Origin: Hericium rajendrae
Lineage: Eukaryota; Basidiomycota; Agaricomycetes; Russulales; Hericiaceae
Assembly: GCA_033439255.1 (NCBI GenBank)
Contig: CM065879.1
Span: 4,408,501 to 4,472,500 of the forward strand
DNA: 64,000 nt
Direction of reading: 5' to 3'
Part shown: positions 12,125-24,126 of the stretch, piece after piece
Layout: every line of letters starts with the position of its first letter
Position numbering within the stretch: the first letter of the stretch is position 1
The notes under the pieces: generated by a model
The model's input: only the letters and a program-made list of their open reading frames with translations
What the model was told of the DNA's origin: nothing
The model's database searches: none
Program-made: the position numbers and the translations under genes

Positions 12125-13295
12125 ATGACGTCCCTCGACGCACTTCTCAATGTCCTCGTCACAGATGGAAGTCAGAGCGAGCTCACCCAGGCATATCGGC
12201 TCTTAGGCAATAGCTTTTCCCAAGATGCTATACTCTCCTCGTACAACTCTCTTGATTATCTTCAATCTAACGCTCAGATCTTGAATGGCGCGGACGATAT
12301 CGACTACCTCGTATACCGACCTGATCATCTCAACGCAGGAGAGGAGGTCTGTTTACAGACTGTTGGGTTCCTCGCCGCGTTTCTCCTGCCGACCAACGTC
12401 AATATAAAACGGTATGACACAAAACTGTTTTCCTGATTCTTCCACTTATCTTTTCTTTTAGATGCTTGCACAAACCACAGAGCATCGTCCAGAGAGCTCA
12501 AATCATCGGCCCGCAGAACGCCGGGTTCGAATCGGCCAACTCCGCATTGTCCACCATCCGAGACTTTTTCGAATTGAATTCGTCTGATGGGGAGATTGAA
12601 CATTACAACGATCGCAAAGTTTTCGGCTTACCCACGATTGAAGCGTCCACTCGACTTCTGACAAAAGTGGACGAAAATCAGCGGTTAGAGCCTGTGCCAT
12701 TCCCAAACACGATAGACAAGACTGGGGAGCTTGCATTAGCCATCCGTCGGTCGCACGCGTTCATCTACACTGAGGACAACGAAGTCCAGTATACACAGGT
12801 CGACCGCGCCCTATCAGACACGTAAGTCAAATCTTTCCTTGTTGTATAAGACTCCCTCAGCTCACGATTGTATGCCAGAGACACTCGATTCTCGTCTCCT
12901 ATGGTCAACACAAGTCCTGGATTGTTCCAACAAGGGCAGCTGGTGAAGATGTCACTCGGGTTCCGCAGCCTCAAGACCACAAAGAATGGGAGACCGACTG
13001 CCCGTGCATTACGGCAGTTCGTACCCATGCTACGAAGCTTGACGATCTTGAGTCGTTCTGGTGCGCTGGTGAGTCAGACACGGGCTATCTTCATCTAGGC
13101 ATTCCATACTGACCTCAATTCTAGCAAGTAGCCGAGATGCGCCATCATCAAGATGCGCTTGCGCTGATCAACGTCCTGCCACAGTCGTCGGTGTCAGTCC
13201 AGACACGTTATCCTAAGAAGAGGAAGTTCGAGCCTACTGAGAGCGCCGAAGATGTAGCACAGGGTCGTATGGCTCGACTTTCTATGGAAGAATAA
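12125..13295 (+). CDS. Uncharacterised protein with C-terminal basic motif, four exons
   Basis: The start is taken at 12125 (MTSLDALLNVLVTDG). Introns are well marked: GTATGAC...TTTTAG after NIKR, GTAAGT...GCCAG after ALSDT, and GTGAGT...TTCTAG after SRSGAL. All three joins preserve frame. The spliced product is about 335 residues. Its helical N-terminal half is rich in Leu, Asn and Ser. The C-terminus contains YPKKRKFEP, which resembles a monopartite nuclear localisation signal, and the protein ends MARLSMEE. No enzymatic motif is seen. The clean splicing argues for a functional host gene of unknown role, possibly nuclear. Confidence 0.7.
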
Positions 13296-13303
13296 GCATG
13301 AAG

Positions 13304-13334
13304 TGGTAGCATTAGAGTAAAATAAATGCTACCA
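13304..13334 (+). terminator. 3' hairpin overlapping a poly(A) signal
   Basis: Nine bases after the stop of the preceding gene, TGGTAGCATT (13304-13313) pairs perfectly with AATGCTACCA (13325-13334) across an 11-nt loop. An AATAAA hexamer (13321-13326) spans the loop and the start of the second arm. The place fits 3'-end formation of the upstream gene. Confidence 0.45.
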
Positions 13335-14259
13335 AGAGAACGTAGCAAGAGTGTAAGACTGCAGTCATCTACAGCGACGAGGAATTCTTACCACAATATA
13401 TGTAAATGTTTCGAGGCTGAGCGCTGAATGCTTGTGTAAGCAAGTGTGGCACGGTGTCAATTTCGGACGCCCGCGAGCACTGCTACATGTCTGCATCACC
13501 CCAGGGTTTTCCTTCTCACCAGTGAAAGGCGGTTGCTTTCCTCTCGCCGTGTCGCTCTCGACGCGTCGTCCCTGGACCCTACCTTTCTTGGTGCTTGGGG
13601 TCAACAATGGTCAGGTCTGTGCATGACTAACGTCGTCATCTTCCTGCTACCCACCGATGCCCCTACCACCTCCCTATGTTACATCGAGAGCTGGAAACAA
13701 TTCATGGATCCGCAACTACACTGAGGTGAAGGCCATTAAACCACAATTCAACTCGTCGCCGCATCCAATAATGGAGAAGTTGTAGGCGAGATCTCCTCAT
13801 GTCCTGAGGAGAATGTCGTTGATCATTCGGTCGCAGCCAATAACATCCTTTTTCCAGCCACGGCTCGTCAAGCTGTTAGACCATATGCAATAGTACACCA
13901 CAACAGTAGGTCTATGTTCTCCGATGCTGACGAATCCTGGGTGTTGCAGGCGTACCACAGCCGGCACTCGTCGCAGAAAATTGTATATGTTCGAACGACC
14001 TCTAATCCTCAGCGGTACGAAACCATTCTACATGGAGCAGTCTATCATGTCATTCCCTGCAAAATTAGGCTATATAATACCACCAATACGACCAAAACAA
14101 TCAATTCTCGCAGTGGTAATCCTCTCCCTTGCTGTCCACGCGTCACCTGCACTACCACCACCCCCTCTCCTGTGCGAACATCCACCCATCTCCGACCCTT
14201 CATTGTCCGTTCCTCGCTGTATCACTTAACCCAACCGCTCTGTCACCCTCCCCAGACTT
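13335..14259. other. Intergenic; 3' flank of the Helitron lies somewhere here
   Basis: Short frames only. The Helitron 3' terminus (CTRR on the minus strand) should lie in or just left of this stretch, but I could not fix it. Confidence 0.35.
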
Positions 14260-14284
14260 GTATCCTGTCTTCGACTCAGGATAC
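14260..14284 (-). other. Hairpin spanning the Helitron stop codon
   Basis: GTATCCTG and CAGGATAC form a perfect 8-bp stem with a 9-nt loop. The Helitron stop codon is in the stem-loop. Helitrons carry a hairpin close to their 3' end, so this is a candidate. The CTGG a few bases further on is followed by GG rather than the expected T, so the terminus is not proven. Confidence 0.4.
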
Positions 14285-16162
14285 ATCTTTACGACCAAGA
14301 ATATACAGGTGGGCATGCCGACCGTAGAGCATTGTCCACTTCATTAATTCCTGATGATCCTGACCAGCGGGGTCATATACACCCTCCTCGATACACTTTC
14401 CTTCCGCGATCTGGCCGTCATACGTGTAAGTCTTGCCATCTATGAAGAGTCTAGCAGTAAAATGATCATCGCCGAAGTATATAATAGCGTGAAGGATATA
14501 CAAATGATCAGCATTCAGAGCCCGAACTGTCACGACAATCGACGGTAGCAGAGTCCTATGTTCCATCTCACTATCATCTAAGAACAACCATACAGGTGCG
14601 TTGACAACCTTTAATTCTTGATGTGTATGTGTGTTGCATGCAGACGAATGACCATTCTGATAGATTCTGTGCTCATGCGGTGTACAGCATCTGTTTATCC
14701 AACATTGTAAAGTATGTCTCTCCGTCGCAGGCAGTAGCATCCCGTCGCTTCTCATGGCCTCTACGTAAGGGGATATTGAGGACACTCGCCTCGTTGGAGT
14801 ACCGTCTCTTCGGGCGAGTCGAAGACACCCCGAACTCGGATCTAACATATGCCAAAGTATATCTGATGCAGACACTTTACTTCTCCCTTGACGCAAAAAC
14901 TTCCTGTCAATTACATACATATGGTCTCTGAACTTATCACGGTGCGTGTCGATAGTGTTCTGTATTAATTGTACTGATTCAAGGCTTCCAATCAATTCCA
15001 CAAATGACTCCCCTAGGGCCTGCGTGATAATATTCGCAGCACTCCATTGAGCACGATGACCATCGGAAGAGAAGAGATACATTGCCCAAAATACAACAAA
15101 AACACAATCGTAAGTGCAAGACCAGTCAGTACTATCCCATTTACAGCCGATTGTCATAGCACGCTTTCGCGGGTCAGTGACAATTAATCTAACCCTTTTT
15201 ATATGTTTAAATGACATACCCTCCTCAGATCGTTTGCGTTTCCCGATAGACTCAACAACCTTCACCTCCTTACTTTGAGCTTTACCCCTATCATTGGTAC
15301 GTCTATCTTGTTTGTCAGGTTCACCCCATTCTGCACTAGATGCCTTCTGACCATGAATCGGTGTAGGTAATAGAAACTCGTCTTCCGCGTCTGGTACTTT
15401 TCGAAGATGGCCTGAGATGACTTTATAGTGGATCATCGTATTATGCTCCATCACCTTGAATTTTTCTTGTTCCTTCTTTAAATCTAATGGTAAACGCCTT
15501 GTTAAATCACTCAGATGCACACCTTTCAAAAGGTACAAATCATCTCGTCGTCGAGCTCGTGATGCTGACACGTACGCAGCCCAGCCTTCTTTGCCATCTG
15601 TCATATCACAAACAACTTTCGGGATAGTCTTTCCTTGCGCTGAATATCCTGTCACAGCGAAAGCTGGTTGAATAGGTAGCTGATGTCTGTGAATTTTATG
15701 CTTGGTAAGTTTGCCTTCTGTAAACTGCAATCTACCCCAGAAGCTCCATGCGATCGGTTTCACAGGGAATACCTCTGCAGGCAGGTCCGATAAATGTACT
15801 TTGCTTCCTGAGAAATGAACAAGGGCCAGTTTTGTGTACGTGAATCCGTACTCGTCCACTGCAGTTTCGATCTTCTGCACAGTCCCTTGAGATCCGTTCG
15901 CGATCTTCAAATCAACTGATAAATTCTTCGTGCGCAGAATCACAGGCATACCCTCACACAACGGGATGTATCCTGGTAATGAACCCATCGTCGCTTTATT
16001 GGACATGTCTTTCGCCAGATACTGCGTGCCGAACGTGCCGAATTGGTTGTTTGGAATCAACTTGTGATCGACAAAGTCCCGCGCTGCGCATAATACTAGG
16101 TCAGTATGTTCCGTTGCCTCAGTCTTCGATTTGTAAATGTTGACTTTCTCCCGCACGTAATT
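14276..16162 (-). pseudogene. Helitron helicase C-terminal part plus putative cysteine-peptidase domain
   Basis: This continues the Helitron frame after the nested element. It shows late PIF1 helicase motifs: EGMPVILRTKN, FAVTGYSAQGKT (motif V) and YVSASRARRRDDLYLL (motif VI). A basic linker with KRKRSEE follows. Then comes a C-terminal domain with WDSTDWSCTYDCVFVVFWAMYLF and, about 200 residues later, YFGDDHFTARLFIDG. The spaced Cys and His, each in a hydrophobic setting, suggest a papain-fold (Ulp1/OTU-like) peptidase; that is inference from pattern. The segment is open to its stop at 14276-14278. Peptidase domains are known in some Helitron groups, but usually in other positions. Confidence 0.85.
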
Positions 16163-16166
16163 CCGG

Positions 16167-17186
16167 TGATGCGCCCTTTAGCGCGCCTTGCAACGGCATT
16201 GCCCACTCCCCGCCTCCTTGCCCATCCCGCTTCACTTCACCTCAGCCGCACCAAGTCCGCCCACCACGACGTTGCTCCCCGCACAGGACAAGCGCCCCCA
16301 CGGGTTCGGGACCGACCGGGTCGGACTAAAGCCGGCGTCCCGTGGTCCGATGCACCGAACGGGCAGGAGATCAACCGGCCGGACGAGTCAGCGGCACAGG
16401 AACAGAAGCGCGCCCAGAGAATCAGCCGGCTCAATCAACGCGCCCTCGAACGCCCACACGCCCCCAGATCACGAGCGGCGCCCGCGACAGTGCGCTACTG
16501 ACGTCATCCCAGCCATTCCAGCTCGACGTGCCCGCCGTTCCCGACGCACGCCCCGGGCGATGTTGTAAGGCGGCACCTTTGATTCGTTCGTACCACGCGC
16601 ACGCCCTCTGCCCTGCACGGGCCGAGCCGCAACGACTCCACTCGCCAAGGGACCCGGAGCAGGCAGGATCAGGAAGGAATTGGAGATTGGGTCAGTCAGC
16701 GGGAGGTTGTCGTAGGGAGTCGCGCCGGGCCGCCAGAGGCGGCCTTGCCCATTTGTACCGTAGCTACTGACTTAGAGAATCAGAACGGAATCTGCCTTTT
16801 TCCCCTCAGAGCTCAGATCTCACAAAGCCCGCCATTTGACGTTCTCACCCCAGTCTCTAAGCACGTCTCAGACGTAGCTCTTCTCACTTTCTCGTGTCGC
16901 TCATCATATTCGTCGTACTCATCGCCGCCCCGTTATCTACAAGCCATATCACCTAAGACCCGTGAGTCTTGTCGTACCGTCATCGTCCCTAGCAGAGCCG
17001 TGTCGGAAGTCGCCCGCGTGCAGCAAGCTCGCCCTCCGCGGCCTTGCTCCCCTACCCGTAGTACGATCACCCGTCAGCTACACGTCTCGGCGCTCCCCTC
17101 TTGAGATACTTGGTCCCCTCGCACCCCCCGGTACTCTGTTGGTTTTGGTTTTGGCTGCCGCCTCCATTCCCAGGGTCCACACATCA
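16167..17186 (+). repeat. 5' LTR of the large Ty3/gypsy element
   Basis: It starts TGATGCGCCC and ends CCACACATCA. Compared base by base with the copy at 30322-31341 it has the same length and 11 differences, all of them transitions in CpG context. Confidence 0.95.
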
Positions 17187-17189
17187 TTT

Positions 17190-17210
17190 TGGAGCCCACT
17201 GCGAGGGTTC
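17190..17210 (+). other. Primer-binding site
   Basis: TGGAGCCCACTGCGAGGG begins 4 nt after the LTR. Its complement ends GGGCTCCA, as the 3' end of a tRNA with its CCA tail would. I could not assign the tRNA. Confidence 0.65.
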
Positions 17211-17616
17211 CATACTCAAAATAGAGCCGCGTCGTACTAGGAGTAGCGCACGGTCGAATCCAGATCGTACCCTCGAACAAGAAGTCCGTGTTGCGACTCA
17301 GGACCCTCAGCAAGTTTCCCCCGACCTACCATCACCTTTCCCACCGGTTCCAACTCCCACTAGTCCCCTTACTCCCATCGACGAAGAGTTCGAAATTCCC
17401 GAGCTCGAGCGTTCCTTCATCGTTCCTACTCCACCCGTATCGCCAACCCCGGCGCCGCGACCCCTTGCCGGCCCCTCTGCTACCGCGGGTCCTAGGACAA
17501 CGCCGCACCAGGCGACTTTGCCTGCTACCCCCCGTCCCCCTTCTCCTACTCAACAACACAGCCCGCTAGCCCCTGCACGTTTCCCCTTCCCCAGGCCACC
17601 AAGTATCCAACCAGTC

Positions 17617-20124
17617 ATGCCGCCCCCCTCCATGCCTATGCGCGGCGAGAGCGGTGCTCCCAAGTTCGACACCAACTCCCCCCGCGAGCTGGGCCGTTAC
17701 TTCCTTGATCTCGAATTTTGTTTTCAGCGTTCCTCCGTGGCAGATGACACGGAGAAAAAGAGTCATGCGGTCCGTCTCCTCTCAGACGTTGACGCACAAG
17801 AGCTGTGGCGGTCCGAGGCCAAGTACGCCGCCGGCACTTGGGACGAATTCAAGAAAGCTATCCACGAACTCTACCCGGGCTCGGCTAAGGAGAATACCTT
17901 TTCGCATCAAGATTTGGAGTCACTCGTCCACCGAACTGCCGAGTCCACCCTCAGTTCCGTCGGCGAACTTGGTGCGTTCTCGCGCGAGTTCACGGTCATC
18001 ACGCGCTACCTGAAAGGCAAGAACCGCATCTCCGATATCGAGGAACAACGCTGGTTTTTGGCGGCGCTCCCCGAACGTCTTCGCCTGCGGGTAGAGGACC
18101 GCCTTGCTCTTACCAAGCCTGATCACCATCCCGACGATCCGCACCCGATCAACAACGTCTATAGGGCCGCAGAGTGGTGCATGTATGGCACTGCCATCAC
18201 CCCCGACCCGTACCTGCGTGGACCGTCGTCAACTCAAGCCACCGCGTCGTCATCAACCGCCGATGCAGGCTCAGGAATGACTATCCAGATTAAGAGTGAG
18301 CAGTTAGCGTCACTGGCCGATATCCTCTTGAGGAGCGCGCAGCAGCCGTCGCGTCAACCGATGGTCTCCGGAGGTAATCAAGGCACGCCAATGCGCGGGC
18401 GAATGGGGTCGGATCAGTGCAACTTCTGTGGGAACGTGGGGCATTTCGTGCGCGAATGCATGACAGCCCGGGAATACATGGCCGCCGGCAAGTGCAAGAA
18501 GGACGTCCAAGGCAAGATGGTCTTACCCTCTGAGGCTTGGCTCCCGCAAGGACCCCCAGGTGCGACTATGGCCGAACGGATCAACGAATACCACCGTATG
18601 AACCCCAATCAGCGAGCCACGGGTCAGCTTATGATGGGTGTAGCCGGTACCCACCAGGCAAGTTCGCCGCGGGCGGGGCTCCCTCCCTACGGCTATCGCG
18701 TCGCGCCGGCATACGCTCAGACCACCGCGTCCCCCTATACCCAGGTCCAGGCAGGGTTGTACCAGCTCACCACAGACGCGTGGATCGAGAGCCTGGAGGG
18801 CGAGCTACGGCGGTTATACCAGTTGAAGGATGCCTCGGTTGTGCCCCCACCCAATGCCGCGGCCAGCCGTGATAGAGCTAACCGGGCGTTGGAACGAGCT
18901 CGCAGGATGGAAGAGCCTGCCCGCCAACCAGCCCCTCCACGATTGCCCTGTGCGCCGCCGCGCCCGACCATCGAGGACGAACCAGAGCCGCCGCGGGCGT
19001 CCCTGCCCCCTCCGCAAGCTTCACCGGCCCCAGGCCCGGAACGAGACGTCCCCCCCCACCTTCTATCTCAACCTGCGGTACGCGACGACCTCCGCGACCC
19101 TGATGGTCCCATCCACCCATTTGCCAGAGCCCGCGACGGTGCAAGGCCCGCGCAAGTCCCAGTGATCGAAGTAGTCGAAGAGACGGGCCCAACCCATCGT
19201 GCGCAAGACTCAGTCGGGCAAGACGTGTTGGACCGCGTGTTCGCGCGCGCCATGTCCCTCCCTATCGAGGTCACCCAGGGCGAGCTCTGGTCCCTGGCTC
19301 CTGCACTACGTGCGAAATACAAGGAGGCAGTCTCACGGCGTCACACGCGTCCGGTGGCGGGACAGAACCTGTTGGAAGTCCTTAACGAGACTGACCTGCT
19401 CTCCGAGCTGCCAGGTGAAGATGCAGTCGAGGAGCTGGCCTCGCCAGCGCGTCAAGTAGAGCTCGCTGCAGGTATCCAGTTCGCGAGCGAGCCCGCCGAA
19501 GGCGACCGTGTGCAGCACCCGGCCTCGCCCCCTCATCCACGAGTATCTATCCTTTCGCACCAGTGCGCCGAGCCGCCGGAAGGTGCTGTCGTCCTCCCGG
19601 ATCCCTACGAGCAGTACCTCAAGCAACTCCGCCCGGACAAAAAGCCTAAACCCCTGATCGTCTCGCGCGAGTCTGCGGCGCTGCGTTCTATTGCAGCACT
19701 CATAGATCATCAAGAACCGGTCGAGTGCATCTTGGACCCAGGTTCTCAGGTCATCTCCATGTCAGAGAGCGTTTGCTACACCTTAGGCCTGTCGTATGAC
19801 CCCACGATTATCCTCACTATGCAATCCGCCAACGGCGAACTTGATGACTCGCTGGGCCTGTGCCGAAACGTGCCTGCAGTCTTCGGCAACATTGTTCTCT
19901 ACCTCCAAATACACGTCCTCCGGTCGCCCGCCTACGATATCCTACTCGGACGCCCCTTCGATGTGCTTACCGAGTCAGTCGTGCGCAGCTACCGCAATGA
20001 AACACAGACCATCACCATCTTCGACCCAAACACCGGCGAAGCAGCCACGATCCCCACCCACCTGCGCACTGACATTCAGTATACGCTCGTGGCAAAGGAG
20101 GATTTTCGCGCTTCGATGATTTGA
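17617..20124 (+). CDS. Gag-protease polyprotein of the large Ty3/gypsy element
   Basis: The frame is open from 17101, inside the LTR, and its first ATG is at 17617, just before the conserved part. Visible in order are a Pro-rich leader, a capsid-like helical region (around FDTNSPRELGRYFLDLEFCF to RAAEWCMYGT), a CCHC zinc knuckle (CNFCGNVGHFVREC), a long Pro-rich linker, and an aspartic protease with the active site written DPGS and a second DILLGRPF strand. The stop overlaps the beginning of the Pol frame in a different frame, an arrangement Ty3/gypsy elements are known to handle by frameshifting or re-initiation. Confidence 0.85.
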   Translation: MPPPSMPMRGESGAPKFDTNSPRELGRYFLDLEFCFQRSSVADDTEKKSHAVRLLSDVDAQELWRSEAKYAAGTWDEFKKAIHELYPGSAKENTFSHQDLESLVHRTAESTLSSVGELGAFSREFTVITRYLKGKNRISDIEEQRWFLAALPERLRLRVEDRLALTKPDHHPDDPHPINNVYRAAEWCMYGTAITPDPYLRGPSSTQATASSSTADAGSGMTIQIKSEQLASLADILLRSAQQPSRQPMVSGGNQGTPMRGRMGSDQCNFCGNVGHFVRECMTAREYMAAGKCKKDVQGKMVLPSEAWLPQGPPGATMAERINEYHRMNPNQRATGQLMMGVAGTHQASSPRAGLPPYGYRVAPAYAQTTASPYTQVQAGLYQLTTDAWIESLEGELRRLYQLKDASVVPPPNAAASRDRANRALERARRMEEPARQPAPPRLPCAPPRPTIEDEPEPPRASLPPPQASPAPGPERDVPPHLLSQPAVRDDLRDPDGPIHPFARARDGARPAQVPVIEVVEETGPTHRAQDSVGQDVLDRVFARAMSLPIEVTQGELWSLAPALRAKYKEAVSRRHTRPVAGQNLLEVLNETDLLSELPGEDAVEELASPARQVELAAGIQFASEPAEGDRVQHPASPPHPRVSILSHQCAEPPEGAVVLPDPYEQYLKQLRPDKKPKPLIVSRESAALRSIAALIDHQEPVECILDPGSQVISMSESVCYTLGLSYDPTIILTMQSANGELDDSLGLCRNVPAVFGNIVLYLQIHVLRSPAYDILLGRPFDVLTESVVRSYRNETQTITIFDPNTGEAATIPTHLRTDIQYTLVAKEDFRASMI

Positions 20125-23100
20125 TCGAAGATCAAGGAGAGGTCGCCTTCATCGTTGATTTCGACTCGGAGACGCCGCAAATCACGGCTTATGCCGCTAT
20201 ACCCCCAGAATGTTCCGAAAACCAAGAAAAATGCCAAGATCATCTTCAATCTCTTTATCTCTATGCCTGTGATGCCTCGCTTCTCGACTCTAGTCCGGGG
20301 GGTCCTTCGCTTTCGGATGCCCCCGATAAATCTAATTTGTTGTCCGCCTTTCTCTCCGCTACAGCCTGCAAGTCCGCTTCCGCTTCCAAGCAAGGTCGCC
20401 CGGGTCCGCCGCCTCCTGGCGCGACGGATACCGGTCCTCCTGTCGCCTCTTACGCCGCAAAGAAATACAAGCCAGTTGCCCAAAAAGTCCGCCCAGTATT
20501 TACGGACCTCCCCGAGCGTTTTCGGGTTCTCCGTAACATCAAAGGCGACCCTCTCCAAGACCTGCCGGAGTTATCTCCCAATCCGCCCCCGTTCGCTCCC
20601 ACCGCCCGCTATACCGAAGAAAGAAAAGCGGTTATCGATCGTGCCCATCCAGAAGGTTTCCTCTGGCCCTCCGAGCGCGACCTACTCCATCATTTCATGT
20701 GTCTCCACGATACCGCCTTCGCCTGGGACGATTCAGAGCGGGGACATTTCCGCGAAGACTTCTTCCCCTCAGTGGTTATGCCGGTGATACCGCACACCCC
20801 CTGGGTCTTGAAGAACCGTCCAATCCCGCCAGGCATCCATGACAAGGTCTGCGAGATTATCCGTACCAAGATCGCCGCCGGCGTATATGAGCCTTCGTCG
20901 TCGTCATATCGCTCACGCTGGTTCTGCGTCACCAAAAAGGATGGTACAAGCCTGCGCATTGTGCACAGTCTCGAACCACTCAACAAGGTCACCATCGCTC
21001 ACTCGGGCGTCCCGCCTTTTACCGACCAGCTCGCCGAGCAGTTCGCCGGGCGTGCTTGCGGCGGCATCCTCGATCTCTACGTTGGTTATGATGAGCGACT
21101 CTTGGCGGAGGAGTCCCGCGACATGACCACGTTCCAAACCCCGTTCGGGCCCAAACGGCTCGTTACGCTGCCCATGGGGTGGACGAACTCCGTGCCTATC
21201 TTCCACGACGACGTTACCGAAATCCTCCGGCCAGAAATCCCAGCTGTCACCATGCCCTATATCGATGATGTCCCCATTAAAGGCCCAGCTACCTGTTACG
21301 AGTTGCCCGGCAGAAATTTTGAAACTATACCCTGGAACCCAGGTATTCGTCACTTTGTCTGGGAACACTTCCAGGGCGCGAACCGTGTCGTCCAACGCAT
21401 GAAATATTGCGGTGGTACCTTCTCAGGGAAAAAGACTGTCCTTTGCACGCCGGAAATCATCGTCGTCGGCCATAGATGCACGCCGGCGGGCCGTTTGCCA
21501 GAACTCAGCAACCTCGCCAAGGTCAGCAACTGGCAACCTTGTACCGACCTCTCAGACGTTCGCGCTTTCCTCGGGACCATTGGCGTGGCCCGCATCTTCA
21601 TCAAGAACTTTGCAAAACGTGCTCACCATCTGGTACGGCTTACGCGCAAGGACACCCCATTCGAGTTCGGCCCAGACCAGTTGGCTGCGCAGGAAGACCT
21701 TAAGCAAGCGCTACTCGCATCACCCGCCCTGCGCGCGATAGATTACGAGTCTCCCGCCTCAGTGATCCTGGGCGTCGACACCTCCTATATTGCCATCGGT
21801 TACCTACTCTGTCAACAGGATGTGGACGACCCCAAAGTTCGCCGGTATGCTTGCTTCGGCTCTATCGCCCTGAACGACCGTGAGGCACGCTTCTCCCAAC
21901 CAAAGCTGGAATTATATGGCCTATACCGGAGCCTTCGCGCACTCAAACTCTGGCTCATTGGCGTTCGCAACCTGATTATCGAAGTCGACGCCCGTTATAT
22001 ATCCGGCATGCTGAATAATCCCGATCTCGCCCCTAGTGCGTCCATGAACCGGTGGATCGTCGGCATCCTCATGTTTCAATTTACCCTGGTCCACGTCCCT
22101 GGTGAGAAGCATGGGCCGGATGGCCTCTCCCGGCGCCGCCCCCAGGACGATGATGCGCCCGAACCCGACGACGACTTCGACGACTGGGTCGACCCTGCTT
22201 ATGGCTTTGTACACATAATAAATGTGCCTCGGATCGGCCACGACCGCCCTCAGCTGGCCCAACAGCTCATCTCGACCAATGTCGCCGCCGGCGATTTTGT
22301 CGCGCCTCCTCCGCAAGACCACTTGGCGTCCTACGCAGACGTTCCAAGGTCCGAAAAATCCCTCCTCACGGATGCCCGACTGCGCGCCGTCACCGACTTC
22401 CTGCTCCATCCGATCTGCCCTGACGGACTGACGGACCGGGAATACGCTCGATTCCTGCGTTATTGCCGCGACTTCTTCATGAAAGGTCGCTGCCTCTGGA
22501 AGTGCGACAAGACAAATGCGCACAAACTAGTGCTCCCGCCGACCGGCCGCTGGGCTGCTCTCGTTGAGACTCACGAGTCCGCGGGACACCGTGGCATCGC
22601 CGCAACCGCCCTCCTGCTCACGGTCCGTTTCTGGTGGCCTTTTATGGGCTCGGATGTCGCTTGGTTCGTCCGTTCGTGCCATATTTGCCAAGCGTTCCAG
22701 ATCTGCAAAGTTCTTATCCTGCCAACGGTTGCGGTGCCCGCGCCTTTATTTGCGAAAATGTACATGGATACCATGCACCTGCCGAAATCCAACAATATGC
22801 AATACCTGGTCCAAGGGCGCTGCTCGGTGTCCCACTTTCCTGAATGGCGCATGCTGCGCAAAGAACGCAGCGAGCACATTGCTGATTGGATTTACCAAGA
22901 CATCTTGTGCCGCTGGGGTATGCTCACCGAAATCGTGTCCGACAACGGCGGCCCGTTCGTTAAAGCCTTGACGCAGCTGGAAAAGAAGTACCACGTCCGG
23001 CATATCCGCATCTCGGGCTATAACTCGAGAGCCAACGGCATCGCTGAGCGTGCACACTTTGACGTACGCCAAGCCCTGATCAAGGCCGCCGACGGCGTGG

Positions 23101-23803
23101 AGAAGAATTGGAGCTACTCAGCCCACTCCGTGTTCTGGTCGGAACGTATCACCATCCGCCGGCGCATGGGCTGTTCCCCATACTTCGCGGTAACCGGTAC
23201 GCACCCCCTGATGCCGCTCGATATCGCGGAAGCCACCTACCTGCTACCACCGCCCGAGGCGATCTTGTCCTCTACCGACCTGATCGCCTCCCGTGCTCTT
23301 GCCCTGCAGAAGCGTCAAAAGGACCTTCAGCGACTTCACAGCCGCGTCTACGAGGCCCGCCTCCAGGCAGCATGAAAATTCGAACTGGAACATGAACGCA
23401 CGATCCGCGACTTTGACTTTCGCTGCGGCGAACTGGTACTTGTCCGCAATTCTGCGTACAGCACCAGCCATTCCCGGAAGACCAAACCGCGCTACCTAGG
23501 CCCGTACCTCGTCCTCGGCCGCAACAAGGGGCGTGCTTACCTCTTGTGTGAGCTCGACGGTACGTTATTCGACCGGCCCACCGCAGCCTACCGCGTTGTC
23601 CCGTATTTCGCCCGTACCATCCTCGATCACCCGCCATTGGAAGATTTCCTCGATGTCGGCATCGAGCAGTTTGAACGTTTACTCGCCTCCACCGTCACAG
23701 ACCCGGATGACGAAACCGCTGGCAGCGACCTCGGCGAATTCGACAGGTCCCGACCAAGTTCGCCCGCGGCGTCCTCTGACCACTCGACTAGCAAGGAGGA
23801 CTG
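20121..23803 (+). CDS. Pol (RT-RNase H-integrase) of the large Ty3/gypsy element
   Basis: Reverse transcriptase carries YIDD in place of the usual YMDD, near 21258. RNase H follows (VDTSYIAIG). Integrase has an HHCC zinc-binding part (22,560-22,700) and the catalytic triad in MDTM, SDNGG and NGIAERAHF. A C-terminal integrase tail with KPRYLGPYLVLG ends near 23,803. The frame is open for most of its length and has about one break. There is no chromodomain, which separates this family from the element at the left edge of the window. Confidence 0.88.
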
Positions 23804-23825
23804 AGGGCAGTCCATTTTTCAGTTA

Positions 23826-23842
23826 GGGGGAGTAGAGGCCGT
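23826..23842 (+). repeat. Left copy of 17-bp direct repeat with polypurine tract
   Basis: TTTTCAGTTAGGGGGAG lies just after the end of Pol and recurs at 30303-30319, directly before the 3' LTR. In ordinary Ty3/gypsy elements a single polypurine tract sits at the LTR. Two copies therefore bracket the roughly 6.5-kb cargo. Confidence 0.8.
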
Positions 23843-24126
23843 CAGTCAAGCGTGTCGACGACCTTGGACGCCCCACCAATACCCACACGCACGAAATAAA
23901 TCTATTGTTACTTGCATTTCGACAAACTCGCCTTGGGCGATCTTCATACCATCCACCACTCAGATTTTACCTTCACCAATCGTATAGGCCCTGACAAGAT
24001 CGCCTGGGGCGACTTTGTTTCTTTCTGGTTTTCCCCTTTAGATTCACACAGGTTCAGACTTCAAGATGGGCTCCCATTCGGCAGGAGCAACGATACAGTA
24101 GGACTCGGCGTCCCGATTACGAGCGA

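Noticed and set aside
13304-13334. Hairpin after the 12,125-13,295 gene as the Helitron 3' terminus
   Set aside because: No YYAG lies just before it on the plus strand, and it overlaps an AATAAA right after the gene's stop, which fits 3'-end formation better.
13524-13545. CCAG followed by a GAAAG/CTTTC hairpin as a Helitron 3' end
   Set aside because: The stem is only 5 bp and starts one base from the supposed terminus; chance is likely.
20076-22523. Long minus-strand frames opposite the Pol region of the large LTR element
   Set aside because: They are shadows of a GC-rich coding frame on the plus strand with clear RT, RNase H and integrase motifs.
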